NCBI RefSeq assembly: GCF_002198115.1 | Contig: NZ_NGNR01000001.1 | Location: 686,369-750,368 of the forward strand | Direction of reading: 5' to 3' | DNA length: 64,000 nucleotides | Source of the DNA: Robiginitalea sediminis | GTDB taxonomy: Bacteria; Bacteroidota; Bacteroidia; Flavobacteriales; Flavobacteriaceae | Shown here: piece after piece, positions 9,436 to 18,084 of the stretch | Layout: the number at the start of each line of letters is the position of its first letter | Position numbering within the stretch: the first letter of the stretch is position 1 | Notes under the pieces: model-generated | What the model saw: only the letters and a program-made list of their open reading frames with translations | Databases searched by the model: none | What the model was told of the DNA's origin: nothing | Made by a program: the position numbers and the translations under genes

Positions 9436-9505
9436 GAGGGAGGGTTTTGAAGAGGGGATTAAAGATAAAGAATTGGGAGGCGTTCAGCCAAAAAAGGAAA
9501 GTGAT

Positions 9506-9995
9506 AGCTCGCCGGCATTGCATGCCGCCTCGCTTTTCTTCATTTCTTTTGTTCGCCCAAAAGAAACGAAGCAAAGAAAACGGCGCCCTCGCTTAGGCGT
9601 TTTTGCAGCTCACACTGCAAAACCAGGCTTTGGAAGCTAAAAGCGGTCCAAGGCTTCCCACTTTCTTTACGCTTCCAAAACCTTACGCTGAATCTCGGGG
9701 GTATGCCGGCTTTGCCGGCATTGGGTATATTTTTCGAAGCATGGCAGCGATAGCGGTGGCGTAAGCAAAACCTCGGCATAAGTTCTGAACCGTAGTAAAT
9801 CGAGGAAGGCGTGCGGCCGACGAAGGAGAGCCGCTTACGGAGCAGCCGGAGGATGCGGAGTCTAAGCGGCGGGCGGCGCAACTGACGTAGATTTCAAGGG
9901 GCAGAACTGAGCCGAAAGCGATTTTTGGCCACTTTTTATCGCCAGAAAAAGTGGCAATAGAAAAGCGAGCCGGCGCGCCACGCCGGCGAGCAACT
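9506..9995. repeat. Structured 0.5-kb repeat, copy 3
   Basis: Lies between the hemH stop and the ggt start, so unlike copies 1 and 2 it is not flanked by convergent genes. Its first half matches copy 2 and its second half matches copy 1, making it the link that shows the three are one family. Stems: 9601-9608 with 9615-9622 (8 bp), 9626-9637 with 9671-9682 (12 bp with one C/A mismatch), GCCGCTTA paired with TAAGCGGC near 9830-9870, 9928-9937 with 9946-9955 (10 bp), and 9969-9975 with 9981-9987 (7 bp). The outermost bases form an imperfect terminal inverted repeat: GCTCGCCGGC at the left, its complement at the right. Confidence 0.8.
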
Positions 9996-10035
9996 CCTTG
10001 GAAAAGAAGTTTCAGGCTGGGATAATCAAGAGGAT

Positions 10036-11067
10036 TTATACAGGCAACTTTCCTTCTTCTGCCCAATCATTTACCCAACGGGCCATGAGCGATACCCAGT
10101 CGTCCCGGTCGTTCAGGCAGGGGATGTGGATGTAGTCGGTGCCCCCGGCTTCCAGGAATTCCTCCTTGCCCTCCATGGCGATTTCCTCGAGGGTTTCCAG
10201 GCAGTCGCTCACAAAGGCGGGGGTAATGACCACCAGGCGTTTTTTGCCTTCTTTGGCAAAGCGCTCCAGCTCGTAATCGGTATAGGGCTTCAGCCACGGG
10301 TCTCCGGCCAGGCGGCTTTGGAAGGAGGTGCTCACCTTGTCTTCCGGCAGGTTCAGGGCTTTTTTCACCAGCTCCGTGGTGTCGTAGCACTGGTGGCGGT
10401 AGCAGGTATGGTGGGCCACCGAGTTAACGGAGCAGCACTTCCCGTCTATTTTGCAGTGGAAGCGGGTGGGGTCCGATTTGCGGATGTGGCGCTCCGGCAC
10501 CCCGTGGTAGGAGAACAGGATATGGTCGTATTCGAAGTTTTCCAACCCTTCCGCAATGGAGCGGGACAGGGTTTCGATGTACTCCGGGTTGCGGTAGAAG
10601 GCGGGCATGGTGGTGACCTGCATCTGCGGGAACTGGGCCTCTTGGACCTCCAGGGCCTTGACCACCACCGTCTCGTAGGAACTCATGGCGTAATGGGGGT
10701 AGAGGGGCACCAGCAGGACCTCGGTAACGCCCTTGGCCTGCAGCTCCGCCATCCCCTCGGCAATACTGCCGGAACCATAGCGCATCCCCAGGGCCACCGG
10801 GAGCTCGGTCTGGGCCTGCACCTTTTCGCGGAACCGCTCGGAGAGGACAATCAGGGGCGAGCCCTCTTCCCACCAGATTTTGGAGTAGGCTTTGGCCGAT
10901 TTCTTGGGCCGGGTATTTAGGATGATCCCGCGGACCAGAAAGGTCCTGAGCCATTTCGGGGCGTCAATGACCCGCTCGTCCATCAGGAACTCGTCCAGGT
11001 AGGGTTTTACGTCTTTCGGGGTGGGGCTGTCCGGGGAGCCCAGGTTAACCAGTAATACGCCTTTCAT
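10036..11067 (-). CDS. hemH: Ferrochelatase
   Basis: 343 aa; last step of heme synthesis, insertion of Fe2+ into protoporphyrin IX. The protein opens with MKGVLLVNLGSPDSP, the family's usual start. The frame is open further upstream to 11196, but that extension is low-quality sequence, and a perfect -7 element lies inside it, so the ATG at 11065-11067 is chosen. The metal-site His is in FSYHGVPERHI (about residue 185), and a CCSVNSVAHHTCYRHQC cluster follows. It is separated from the main hem operon by two genes and has its own promoter. Repeat copy 3 begins just after its stop. Confidence 0.95.
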   Translation of the reverse strand: MKGVLLVNLGSPDSPTPKDVKPYLDEFLMDERVIDAPKWLRTFLVRGIILNTRPKKSAKAYSKIWWEEGSPLIVLSERFREKVQAQTELPVALGMRYGSGSIAEGMAELQAKGVTEVLLVPLYPHYAMSSYETVVVKALEVQEAQFPQMQVTTMPAFYRNPEYIETLSRSIAEGLENFEYDHILFSYHGVPERHIRKSDPTRFHCKIDGKCCSVNSVAHHTCYRHQCYDTTELVKKALNLPEDKVSTSFQSRLAGDPWLKPYTDYELERFAKEGKKRLVVITPAFVSDCLETLEEIAMEGKEEFLEAGGTDYIHIPCLNDRDDWVSLMARWVNDWAEEGKLPV

Positions 11068-11105
11068 CTGCGAGGGTTTAGCCGGTGAGGTTGTTTGCGG
11101 TTGTG

Positions 11106-11113
11106 CAAAAATA
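11106..11113 (-). promoter_or_regulatory. -7 element (TATTTTTG) of hemH
   Basis: A perfect TAnnTTTG on the minus strand, 38 bases upstream of the chosen hemH ATG. It argues against a longer hemH reading frame that would start at 11196. Confidence 0.55.
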
Positions 11114-11244
11114 CAGGTTGCCGGGGAATCTCCCCCCTGCGGGCCCGCATCAATTGCAAATGCCGCCATAAATAAAAACAATTCGGGCCACAGCATTGGC
11201 TTTGGCCCTTAAATTTCATAGTTTCCCATAGGAATTCGCACCCT

Positions 11245-11367
11245 ATGCTGCAAGAGATTTTACAGGACGACACCCAACGCTCCATCCGCTACCTGAGCCT
11301 GGCCCGCACCCGGGTACAGTTCCTGCAGAATCATAACCCAGAGGCAACACAAGATCCCCGGGGCTGA
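11245..11367 (+). CDS. Possible 40-aa small protein
   Basis: An ATG-started frame of 40 codons in the 325-base gap between hemH and the DUF1460 gene. The peptide is charged and could form one amphipathic helix (residues about 2-31, with alternating Leu/Ile and Arg/Gln). Codon choice is GC-rich like its neighbours. There is no recognised family, no clear ribosome site and no signal peptide. It may equally be a chance frame or the remnant of a gene. Confidence 0.3.
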   Translation: MLQEILQDDTQRSIRYLSLARTRVQFLQNHNPEATQDPRG

Positions 11368-11392
11368 TGTACCTTTAGATAAAAATTGCCGC

Positions 11393-12238
11393 ATGCGTCA
11401 TCTCTTCATTTTCTTCTTCCTCGTCGTCACGGGCCTGAGCGCCCAGCACCGGCTCCTGCATTACGATACCCAGGACCAGGCCTTATTTGAAAGTCTGGGG
11501 ACGGCTGTGGAAAATGCCCCGGATTCGGCCATGGGCCCGGCCATGGTGCAGGTAGGGAAAGCCCTGCTGGGAACCCCCTATGTGGGCAAGACCCTGGAGA
11601 TTGGGGAGAAGGAGATGCTGGTGGTAAACCTGCGGGGGCTGGATTGTACCACCTTCGTGGAAAACGCCCTGGTCATGGGCCGCCTCGCCGGAGAAGGGCA
11701 GTGGGACTGGGACCGCTACCTGCAACTGCTCGAACAGGTGCGCTACCGCAAGGGCAAGCTGGACGGGTATGCTTCCCGGTTGCATTACTTTACCGAGTGG
11801 ATCCGCGACAACCAGGACAAGGGGCTGGTGCGTAACATTACCGAAGAGCTTTACGGGGTTACCGTCTACAAGAAAATCGACTTTATGGGGACCCACCGGG
11901 AGCTCTATCCCTTTCTGGCCTCGGATGCCAACTTTAAAAAACTCCGGGACATTGAAAAGGAACTTTCCGGCGCCCCCCTCTGTATCCTGCCCCGGGAAGA
12001 AGTGGCCCAGCGGGAATCCCTTTTGCAGGATGGGGACATTATTGCCCTGGCCACCGACATCGAAGGCCTGGACGTGACTCATACAGGCCTGGCTGTCCGG
12101 ATGGACAGCGGGCGCATCCACCTGCTCCACGCCTCCACCGTAGGAGAAGTGGTCATCAGCGAGAAGCCCCTGGCAGACTACCTGCAGGGGGTAAAGCGCA
12201 ATGTGGGGATTATTGTGGCCCGCCCCCTGAACCCGTAA
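11393..12238 (+). CDS. DUF1460 protein, NlpC/P60-like cell-wall hydrolase family
   Basis: 281 aa with a signal peptide (about 1-17, ending in LSAQ). The LRGLDCTTFVENALVMGRL segment (Cys near residue 87) and the later DVTHTGLAVRMDSGRIHLLHAS segment give the Cys and His expected of the DUF1460 fold, which belongs to the NlpC/P60 papain-like group. It should act in the periplasm on peptidoglycan peptides, by family analogy. A near-consensus -7 (TACCTTTA, 11370-11377) sits just upstream. Its 3' end is 3 bases from the convergent AraC gene's stop. Confidence 0.82.
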   Translation: MRHLFIFFFLVVTGLSAQHRLLHYDTQDQALFESLGTAVENAPDSAMGPAMVQVGKALLGTPYVGKTLEIGEKEMLVVNLRGLDCTTFVENALVMGRLAGEGQWDWDRYLQLLEQVRYRKGKLDGYASRLHYFTEWIRDNQDKGLVRNITEELYGVTVYKKIDFMGTHRELYPFLASDANFKKLRDIEKELSGAPLCILPREEVAQRESLLQDGDIIALATDIEGLDVTHTGLAVRMDSGRIHLLHASTVGEVVISEKPLADYLQGVKRNVGIIVARPLNP

Positions 12239-12241
12239 GGG

Positions 12242-13144
12242 CTACCGCCCCTGCTGTGCGAGGGACATCAGGTATTTCTTGGGGGTGGTGTGGTATTTCT
12301 TGCGGAAGGCCGCGATAAAATGGCTGGCGGTGCTGTATCCCACTTTTAACCCCACTTCATTTACGTTGTACTTCCCGCTCTCCAGCATTTTCCGGGCGTA
12401 TTCCATCTTGTGGTCGAAAAGGAAGCTGTAGACCGAGTCCCCGTAGATCTGTTTGAACCCTTCCTTGAGTTTTTTCAGGGGTAGCCCGATTTCCAGGGCC
12501 AGTTCCTTGAGGCTGGGGGGCTCCGCCATGCGTTCGATGACGATTTCCTTGGCCTGGCGGATGCGGCGCAGGCTTTCCTCATCTTCCAGGAAGGGGCATT
12601 GCTCATCCTGGGGGTCTGCATTCCGGTTGAAATAGAGGGAGAGCCATTCATAGACCTTGGCCTTTTCGTAGAGCAGCTGCACCGAGGGGTGGAGGTTGGC
12701 ATTCCACAGTTGGCTCAGTACCAGGGCCAGGGAAGGGGAAACGGGGTGTTGCTGGTAGTATTTTTTGTCCGAATAATCCGGGTTCAGAAAGGGGATGACA
12801 TCGGCCTCTTCCGAGAAAAGGGCGTGGAAGGCGCGGATGGGGATCAGCAAAGACAGCATGCGCGTACCGGGGTCCAGGTCGGTTTCCAGGGGGAGTTCTG
12901 CGGTGGGGTTGTAGAGGACCTGGGCGTGTTCGGCCCCGAGTTCCATGATGTAATGCCCGCCGTTGTAGCGAAACTGCACCCGGCCCCGGAGGCAGCAGTG
13001 GATCTGGAGCAAGCCTTTGGGTACCGGATGCCGGGCACGCATGACCTGTTCCGATGGGTTTTCCACCCGCAACAGGCTGAAATCCGGTTCCACCAAATGG
13101 ATGTGATATGAACCGCTGGCGATATTTTTGTCTGGGGTTTTCAT
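12242..13144 (-). CDS. AraC family transcription regulator, divergent from hemA
   Basis: 300 aa. The C-terminal third (about 195-295) holds two helix-turn-helix units: SLKELALEIGLPLKKLKEGFKQIYG, and NVNEVGLKVGYSTASHFIAAFRKKYHTTPKKY, the classic AraC signature. The N-terminal half looks like a ligand-sensing beta domain. The gene is divergent from the heme operon, with under 190 bases between the two starts, and a palindrome lies in that gap. Control of heme synthesis is therefore a reasonable guess, not shown by sequence alone. Confidence 0.88.
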   Translation of the reverse strand: MKTPDKNIASGSYHIHLVEPDFSLLRVENPSEQVMRARHPVPKGLLQIHCCLRGRVQFRYNGGHYIMELGAEHAQVLYNPTAELPLETDLDPGTRMLSLLIPIRAFHALFSEEADVIPFLNPDYSDKKYYQQHPVSPSLALVLSQLWNANLHPSVQLLYEKAKVYEWLSLYFNRNADPQDEQCPFLEDEESLRRIRQAKEIVIERMAEPPSLKELALEIGLPLKKLKEGFKQIYGDSVYSFLFDHKMEYARKMLESGKYNVNEVGLKVGYSTASHFIAAFRKKYHTTPKKYLMSLAQQGR

Positions 13145-13163
13145 GTCAAGAAGTAGACAAATT

Positions 13164-13182
13164 ATTTAGAACAGGTCTAAAT
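13164..13182. promoter_or_regulatory. Palindrome between the AraC gene and hemA
   Basis: ATTTAGA-(5 bases)-TCTAAAT, a perfect 7-bp inverted repeat, about 20 bases upstream of the AraC start and 150 bases before hemA. The size and symmetry fit an operator for a dimeric protein. AraC proteins more often use direct repeats, so another regulator is also possible. Confidence 0.4.
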
Positions 13183-13314
13183 AGAGAATCCTAAAAGACC
13201 CGTATTTCCTGCAAAAGTACTGGAATTCTCCGGTTTGGCGCAAAACAAGTGCCCGGAATACCCGAAACGGTATTAATAGACCTTCTGGCGTTATTTTTGG
13301 CCGGGGAATCCCCT

Positions 13315-13322
13315 TACTTTTG
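13315..13322 (+). promoter_or_regulatory. -7 element (TACTTTTG) of the heme operon
   Basis: A perfect TAnnTTTG ending 9 bases before the hemA ATG at 13332, with a TTG at 13297-13299 as a possible, slightly close -33 element. It overlaps an in-frame TTG at 13320 and so rules that out as the start codon. Confidence 0.6.
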
Positions 13323-13331
13323 TGCGTCTCC

Positions 13332-14588
13332 ATGAAGAAGTACCATATTTCCAGGCATAGCCGCTTCATCACGGTCGGGTTGAATTATGAAAAGGCCGAT
13401 GTAGAAACCCGGGGGAAGTTCGCATTGCTTCCCGAGGCCGGGGAGACCTTGCTGGACCAGGCCCTGTCTGAAGGCATCGATGGGCTGCTGGTCACCAGCA
13501 CCTGCAACCGCACCGAGCTCCACGGTTTTGCCGAAACGCCCCAACACCTCGTCCGCTTGCTGTGTGCCCACAGTGCCGGGACCGAGGCGGAATTCCATAC
13601 GGTGGGGTATGTGTACGAGAACCAGGACGCCATTGCCCACCTGTTCCGGGTGGGGTCGGGGCTCGACAGCCAGATCCTGGGGGACTTCGAGATCATTAGC
13701 CAGCTGAAAAAAGCCTTCGTCCAGTCCCGGGAGAAGGGCCTGACCAACCCCTTTCTGGAACGGCTCACCAACGCCATCATCCAGGCCAGCAAACGCATCA
13801 AGAATGAAACCGGCCTCTCCAGCGGGGCTACCTCCGTGGCCTTTGCCTCGGTGCAATACCTCCTGGCACGGGTGCCAGAGATTTCCCAGAAGCGCATCCT
13901 GCTCTACGGCACCGGGAAAATAGGCCGCAACACCTGCCAGAACCTGGTCAAGCATACCGGGCACAGCGGCATCACCCTCATCAACCGGACCCTGGAACGG
14001 GCCGAGGCCCTGGGCAGCAAACTCCGCCTGGAGGTACGCCCGGTGGAAGACCTGCAGGCCGAGGTGGCAGCCGCCGATGTCATCGTGGTGGCCACCGGGG
14101 CGCCAACCCCTACTTTGAAAGCTGCGGATATCGCCCCGGACAAGCCCCGGTGGGTGTTGGATTTATCGATCCCCGCCAACGTGGAACCGGCCGTGGGCCA
14201 GCTCGAGGGGACTACCCTGGTGGACCTGGACCAGCTCTCCCGCATTACGGACCAGACCCTTCGCCAGCGGGAGGCATTTATCCCCCAGGCCGAGGCGATT
14301 ATCTCCGAAGTGCGGGAGGAATTCAGCCAGTGGCTGGAAAGCCGGCGTTTTGCCCCCATCCTCCGGGCGTTAAAACGCAAGCTCCAGACCATGAAGGAGG
14401 AAGAGCTGGATTTCCAATCCAAAAAAATAGAGGGCTTCGACATGGGCCAGGCCGATGCTGTTACCGACCGCGTCATCAACAAGATTACACGTCAGTTTGC
14501 GAACCACCTGAAGGATTCCGATATTGACACCGAGGAATACCTGGACCTCATTAGCCGGGTCTTCCAGCTAGAAACCCACCAATCATGA
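13332..14588 (+). CDS. hemA: Glutamyl-tRNA reductase
   Basis: 418 aa; NADPH-dependent reduction of glutamyl-tRNA(Glu) to glutamate-1-semialdehyde, the committed step of the C5 route. The catalytic Cys lies in LLVTSTCNRTELHG (about residue 54). The nucleotide-binding domain shows RILLYGTGKIGRNTCQNLVKH, and a helical dimerisation tail closes the protein. ATG 13332 is chosen because the upstream TTG lies inside the promoter. It is the first gene of the operon; its stop overlaps the hemC start by 4 bases. The next enzyme, HemL, is not encoded in this window. Confidence 0.95.
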   Translation: MKKYHISRHSRFITVGLNYEKADVETRGKFALLPEAGETLLDQALSEGIDGLLVTSTCNRTELHGFAETPQHLVRLLCAHSAGTEAEFHTVGYVYENQDAIAHLFRVGSGLDSQILGDFEIISQLKKAFVQSREKGLTNPFLERLTNAIIQASKRIKNETGLSSGATSVAFASVQYLLARVPEISQKRILLYGTGKIGRNTCQNLVKHTGHSGITLINRTLERAEALGSKLRLEVRPVEDLQAEVAAADVIVVATGAPTPTLKAADIAPDKPRWVLDLSIPANVEPAVGQLEGTTLVDLDQLSRITDQTLRQREAFIPQAEAIISEVREEFSQWLESRRFAPILRALKRKLQTMKEEELDFQSKKIEGFDMGQADAVTDRVINKITRQFANHLKDSDIDTEEYLDLISRVFQLETHQS

Positions 14589-15499
14589 GCAAACCGCTGC
14601 GCATTGGCACGCGCGACAGTGAACTGGCCCTGTGGCAGGCCCAGACCGTTATGGGCCTTTTGAAGGCCGAAGGCGTGCAGGCGGAACTCTCCCCTGTTAA
14701 GTCCACCGGGGACCTGATCCTGGACAAACCCCTTTACGAACTGGGCATTACCGGAATTTTCACCAAGACCCTGGATGTGGCCCTGCTGCGGGGCGACATC
14801 GACCTGGCCGTCCACTCCATGAAGGACGTCCCTACGGCGTTGCCCAAGGGGATCGTGCCCGTTGCAGTGCTCAAGCGGGCGAACCCCAAGGACATCCTGG
14901 TCCATAAGGGCCTGGATTTTCTGAATGAAGAGGGGATTATCGCGACCGGGAGCCTGAGGCGTAAAGCCCAATGGCTGCGCCGCTACCCCCTGCACGAAGT
15001 GGTAGACCTAAGAGGCAATGTCAATACCCGGCTGCGGAAGCTGGACGAGTCCGAATGGAACGCTGCCATTTTTGCGGCGGCCGGCCTGGAACGCATCGGG
15101 CTGCTGCCCGAGCAGCACACCGTCCTGGACTGGATGGTCCCGGCCCCGGCCCAGGGGGCTATGCTGGTGGTAGCCCGGGAGGGCGACCAAGAGGCAGCGG
15201 CGCAAACCGCATTTCTGCACCATGCCCAAACCGATAGCTGTGTGCGGGCCGAACGGGCCTTTTTACGGGAACTGGAAGGGGGCTGTACCGCGCCTATAGG
15301 TGCCCTGGCCCGGATGGAAAAAGGGAAAATGTCCTTTACAGGAGGCCTGTTTGCCCTGGATGGTTCCCAGGAAATACGGGTGGAGCGCACTTCGGATGGG
15401 AAAGACCCCGAAGGTTTCGGTCGCAACTGCGCCCGGGAAGTCCTGGAGCGGGGAGGCGACGCCCTGATGCAAACCATCCGTAAAACCCTCTCCCGATGA
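14585..15499 (+). CDS. hemC: Hydroxymethylbilane synthase (porphobilinogen deaminase)
   Basis: 304 aa. It polymerises four porphobilinogens into hydroxymethylbilane in the cytosol. Seen: the N-terminal RIGTRDSELALWQA, the HSMKDVPT segment, ATGSLRRKAQWLRRYP, and LEGGCTAPIGALA with the Cys that carries the dipyrromethane cofactor (about residue 237). Length is typical. ATGA overlaps link it to hemA before and hemD after, so translation is probably coupled. Confidence 0.96.
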   Translation: MSKPLRIGTRDSELALWQAQTVMGLLKAEGVQAELSPVKSTGDLILDKPLYELGITGIFTKTLDVALLRGDIDLAVHSMKDVPTALPKGIVPVAVLKRANPKDILVHKGLDFLNEEGIIATGSLRRKAQWLRRYPLHEVVDLRGNVNTRLRKLDESEWNAAIFAAAGLERIGLLPEQHTVLDWMVPAPAQGAMLVVAREGDQEAAAQTAFLHHAQTDSCVRAERAFLRELEGGCTAPIGALARMEKGKMSFTGGLFALDGSQEIRVERTSDGKDPEGFGRNCAREVLERGGDALMQTIRKTLSR

Positions 15500-16158
15500 T
15501 ACGGGTCCTCAGTACCAAAACCCTCACCGAAGCCCAGCGCCGGATGCTGCCTGTGGACACTTTCTCCCTGGAAGAGTACGATGCGCTTAGGGTGCAACTG
15601 CACCCGGTGGAGGTGGATTGGGCGCCCAATGATTTGCTGGTGTTCACCAGCGGGAATACCGTGCGCGCCTGTTTCCCGGAAGGGGTTGCGCGGGAGCGCT
15701 ACCAGGTGTGTTGCGTGGGGCGGAAAACGGCCCGGGCCCTTGAAGCGGCCGGGCAGGATGTAAAAGCCGTTTTCCTCGATGCCGAGGCGCTTGCGGCCTG
15801 CGTCATCGAAAAAAATACCCATCAGAATATTGTCTTTTTCAGCGGGAACCGCAGGCTCGATACCCTGCCGGAAGCGCTTGCGAAGTCCGGGCGGGCCTAC
15901 CGGGAGAAGGAAGTCTATGCCACGGATCTGAATCTGCAGAAGTTTGACACCCCCTTCGATGCCGTCCTGTTTTTCAGCCCCAGCGGGGTGCAGGCCTATG
16001 TGGGGCAGAATAGCCTTGGGGGAGCCCTTGCCGTGTGTATAGGCCCCACCACTGCGGGAGAAGCTAAAAAATATACCGATCGGATTGCCATGGCCCCCAC
16101 CCCGGAGGTGGAGGCTGTCTTGCAAACCCTTATCAACGAAACCATAGCCCAGGAATGA
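15496..16158 (+). CDS. hemD: Uroporphyrinogen-III synthase
   Basis: 220 aa. It closes and inverts ring D of hydroxymethylbilane to give uroporphyrinogen III. HemD proteins are poorly conserved; the call rests on size, on segments such as [27 protein letters not shown] and [12 protein letters not shown], which are typical of the two-domain fold, and on the exact place between hemC and hemE, with 4-base overlaps on both sides. Confidence 0.92.
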   Translation: MIRVLSTKTLTEAQRRMLPVDTFSLEEYDALRVQLHPVEVDWAPNDLLVFTSGNTVRACFPEGVARERYQVCCVGRKTARALEAAGQDVKAVFLDAEALAACVIEKNTHQNIVFFSGNRRLDTLPEALAKSGRAYREKEVYATDLNLQKFDTPFDAVLFFSPSGVQAYVGQNSLGGALAVCIGPTTAGEAKKYTDRIAMAPTPEVEAVLQTLINETIAQE

Positions 16159-17186
16159 CACCACCCAAAAATGACCTCTTCTTACGCGCCCTCAGGGGCG
16201 AAAGCGTTTCCCGCCCTCCCGTCTGGATGATGCGGCAGGCGGGCCGCTACCTACCGGAATTTATCGAATTGCGCGAGCAGTATGATTTTTTCACACGCTG
16301 TGAGACCCCGGAACTGGCCTCTGAAATTACCGTTCAACCCATCCGCCGCTATGGGATGGATGCGGCCATCCTCTTCAGCGATATTCTGGTGGTCCCGCAG
16401 GCCATGGATATCGAGGTGCAAATGAAACCCGGGGTGGGACCCTGGCTCCCGCAGCCGGTCCGAACAGCCCAGGATGTGGCTCGCGTGGGCGTGCCGGACC
16501 CGGAGGAGCGGTTGGGCTATGTGATGGAGGCTATCCGGATGACCCTCGACAAATTGGACGGGCAGGTCCCCCTAATTGGGTTTGCCGGAGCCCCCTGGAC
16601 TATTTTCTGCTATTGCGTACAGGGACAGGGCAGCAAGAATTTTGACACGGCCAAGGCCCTTTGTTTTACGGAGCCGGAAACGGCCCATGCGCTGTTGCAA
16701 AAAATCACGGACACCACCATTGCCTACCTCAAAGCGAAGGTACGTGCAGGGGTACACGCGGTACAGCTCTTCGATTCCTGGGGCGGGATGCTTTCCCCCG
16801 AGGATTACCGGGAATTCTCCTGGACCTATATGCAGCAGATCGTGGATGCCCTTAAGGACCATGCTCCGGTTATTGTATTTGCCAAAGGGTGCTGGTTTGC
16901 CCTGGAGGAAATGGCTGCCAGCGGGGCTTCCGCCCTTGGGGTAGACTGGACGGTTTCCCCCCAGGTGGCCCGCAAACTGAGCGGGGGGAAGATTACCCTG
17001 CAGGGGAATTTTGACCCGTCCCGCCTGCTGTCGCCCCCGGAAACCATCCGGAAAATGGTGCATGAGATGATTCGCGGTTTTGGCAAGGACCGCTATATTG
17101 CCAACCTGGGGCACGGGATCCTGCCCAATATTCCCCTGGAAAATGCCGGGGCCTTTATCCGGGCCGTACAGGAATATGAAGGATAA
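16155..17186 (+). CDS. hemE: Uroporphyrinogen decarboxylase
   Basis: 343 aa. It removes four carboxyl groups from uroporphyrinogen III to give coproporphyrinogen III. The N-terminal signature [16 protein letters not shown] and the later [39 protein letters not shown] and [13 protein letters not shown] segments are canonical. It overlaps hemD by 4 bases and hemF by 11 bases. Confidence 0.96.
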   Translation: MTPPKNDLFLRALRGESVSRPPVWMMRQAGRYLPEFIELREQYDFFTRCETPELASEITVQPIRRYGMDAAILFSDILVVPQAMDIEVQMKPGVGPWLPQPVRTAQDVARVGVPDPEERLGYVMEAIRMTLDKLDGQVPLIGFAGAPWTIFCYCVQGQGSKNFDTAKALCFTEPETAHALLQKITDTTIAYLKAKVRAGVHAVQLFDSWGGMLSPEDYREFSWTYMQQIVDALKDHAPVIVFAKGCWFALEEMAASGASALGVDWTVSPQVARKLSGGKITLQGNFDPSRLLSPPETIRKMVHEMIRGFGKDRYIANLGHGILPNIPLENAGAFIRAVQEYEG

Positions 17187-18084
17187 GTTCTACGCCTATA
17201 TCTGCGAACTGCAGGACCGGATTACCGGAGCCCTGGAAACCGAGGACGGGAAAGCCGCCTTCCGCGAAGACCTCTGGGAACGCCCGGGAGGGGGTGGGGG
17301 CCGCACCCGCGTCATAGAAAACGGCGATGTCTTCGAAAAAGGGGGGGTAAATATCTCGGCGGTCCACGGGACCCTGCCCGAAAGCATGCAGAAGTATTTT
17401 GGCGTGGGGCCTTCGGAGTTTTACGCCTGCGGGTTGAGCCTGGTGCTGCACCCGCGCAGCCCCATGGTGCCTACCGTACACGCCAATTGGCGGTATTTTG
17501 AATTGTATGGCCCGGATGGACAGGTGGCCGACCAGTGGTTTGGCGGGGGGCAGGATTTAACCCCATATTACCTCTTTGAAGCGGATGCGAGCCACTTCCA
17601 CCAGGTATGCAAGCGGGCATGCGATGCCCACCACCCGGATTTTTATGCGCGCTACAAGGAAAAGTGCGACGGGTATTTCTGGAACCACCACCGGGGGGAA
17701 GCCCGGGGCGTTGGCGGCCTCTTTTTTGACTACCTGAGGCCGGAAGAAGGGCGCAGTGCAGCGGACTGGTACGCCTTTGTGACCGGGGTGGGAGATTCCT
17801 TCCTGGAGGCCTACCTGCCCATTGTTAAGGCGCGCAAGGCCCTTACGTATGGGGAGGCAGAGCGGGCGTGGCAGGAAATCCGCCGCGGGCGCTATGTGGA
17901 ATTCAACCTGGTCCACGATAAGGGGACTCTTTTTGGCCTGCGAACCCAGGGCAGGATTGAAAGCATCCTGATGAGCCTCCCGCCTGTGGTACAATGGCAG
18001 TATGACCACCATCCCGAGCCGGGTTCCCGGGAAGCCCAACTGGTAGAGGTCCTTCAAAACCCCAGGGAATGGGTCGCTGGGTAA
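17176..18084 (+). CDS. hemF: Oxygen-dependent coproporphyrinogen-III oxidase
   Basis: 302 aa. It converts coproporphyrinogen III to protoporphyrinogen IX using O2, implying aerobic heme synthesis. Seen: [37 protein letters not shown]-like ([18 protein letters not shown]), [15 protein letters not shown], and GGLFFDYL. The ATG at 17176 gives the usual N-terminus; a longer frame from 17080 is only overlap with hemE. The 3' end overlaps the next gene by 16 bases. Confidence 0.95.
   Translation: MKDKFYAYICELQDRITGALETEDGKAAFREDLWERPGGGGGRTRVIENGDVFEKGGVNISAVHGTLPESMQKYFGVGPSEFYACGLSLVLHPRSPMVPTVHANWRYFELYGPDGQVADQWFGGGQDLTPYYLFEADASHFHQVCKRACDAHHPDFYARYKEKCDGYFWNHHRGEARGVGGLFFDYLRPEEGRSAADWYAFVTGVGDSFLEAYLPIVKARKALTYGEAERAWQEIRRGRYVEFNLVHDKGTLFGLRTQGRIESILMSLPPVVQWQYDHHPEPGSREAQLVEVLQNPREWVAG

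Noticed and set aside
4191-9881. Minus-strand short frames in repeat copies 1 and 3 (61 codons at 4191-4376; 113 codons at 9540-9881) that share a similar peptide stretch
   Set aside because: The likeness only follows from the DNA repeat. The frame is absent from copy 2, the lengths differ because of insertions and deletions, and the changes preserve hairpins and not codons.
3973-9995. CRISPR array or insertion sequence as explanation for the repeats
   Set aside because: Units are about 0.5 kb, three in number, unevenly spaced and without regular spacers; there is no cas gene or transposase frame, and no target-site duplication is clear.
10036-11196. Longer ferrochelatase with 43 more N-terminal residues
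   Set aside because: The extension contains a perfect minus-strand -7 element and lacks family likeness; the ATG at 11067 gives the standard start.
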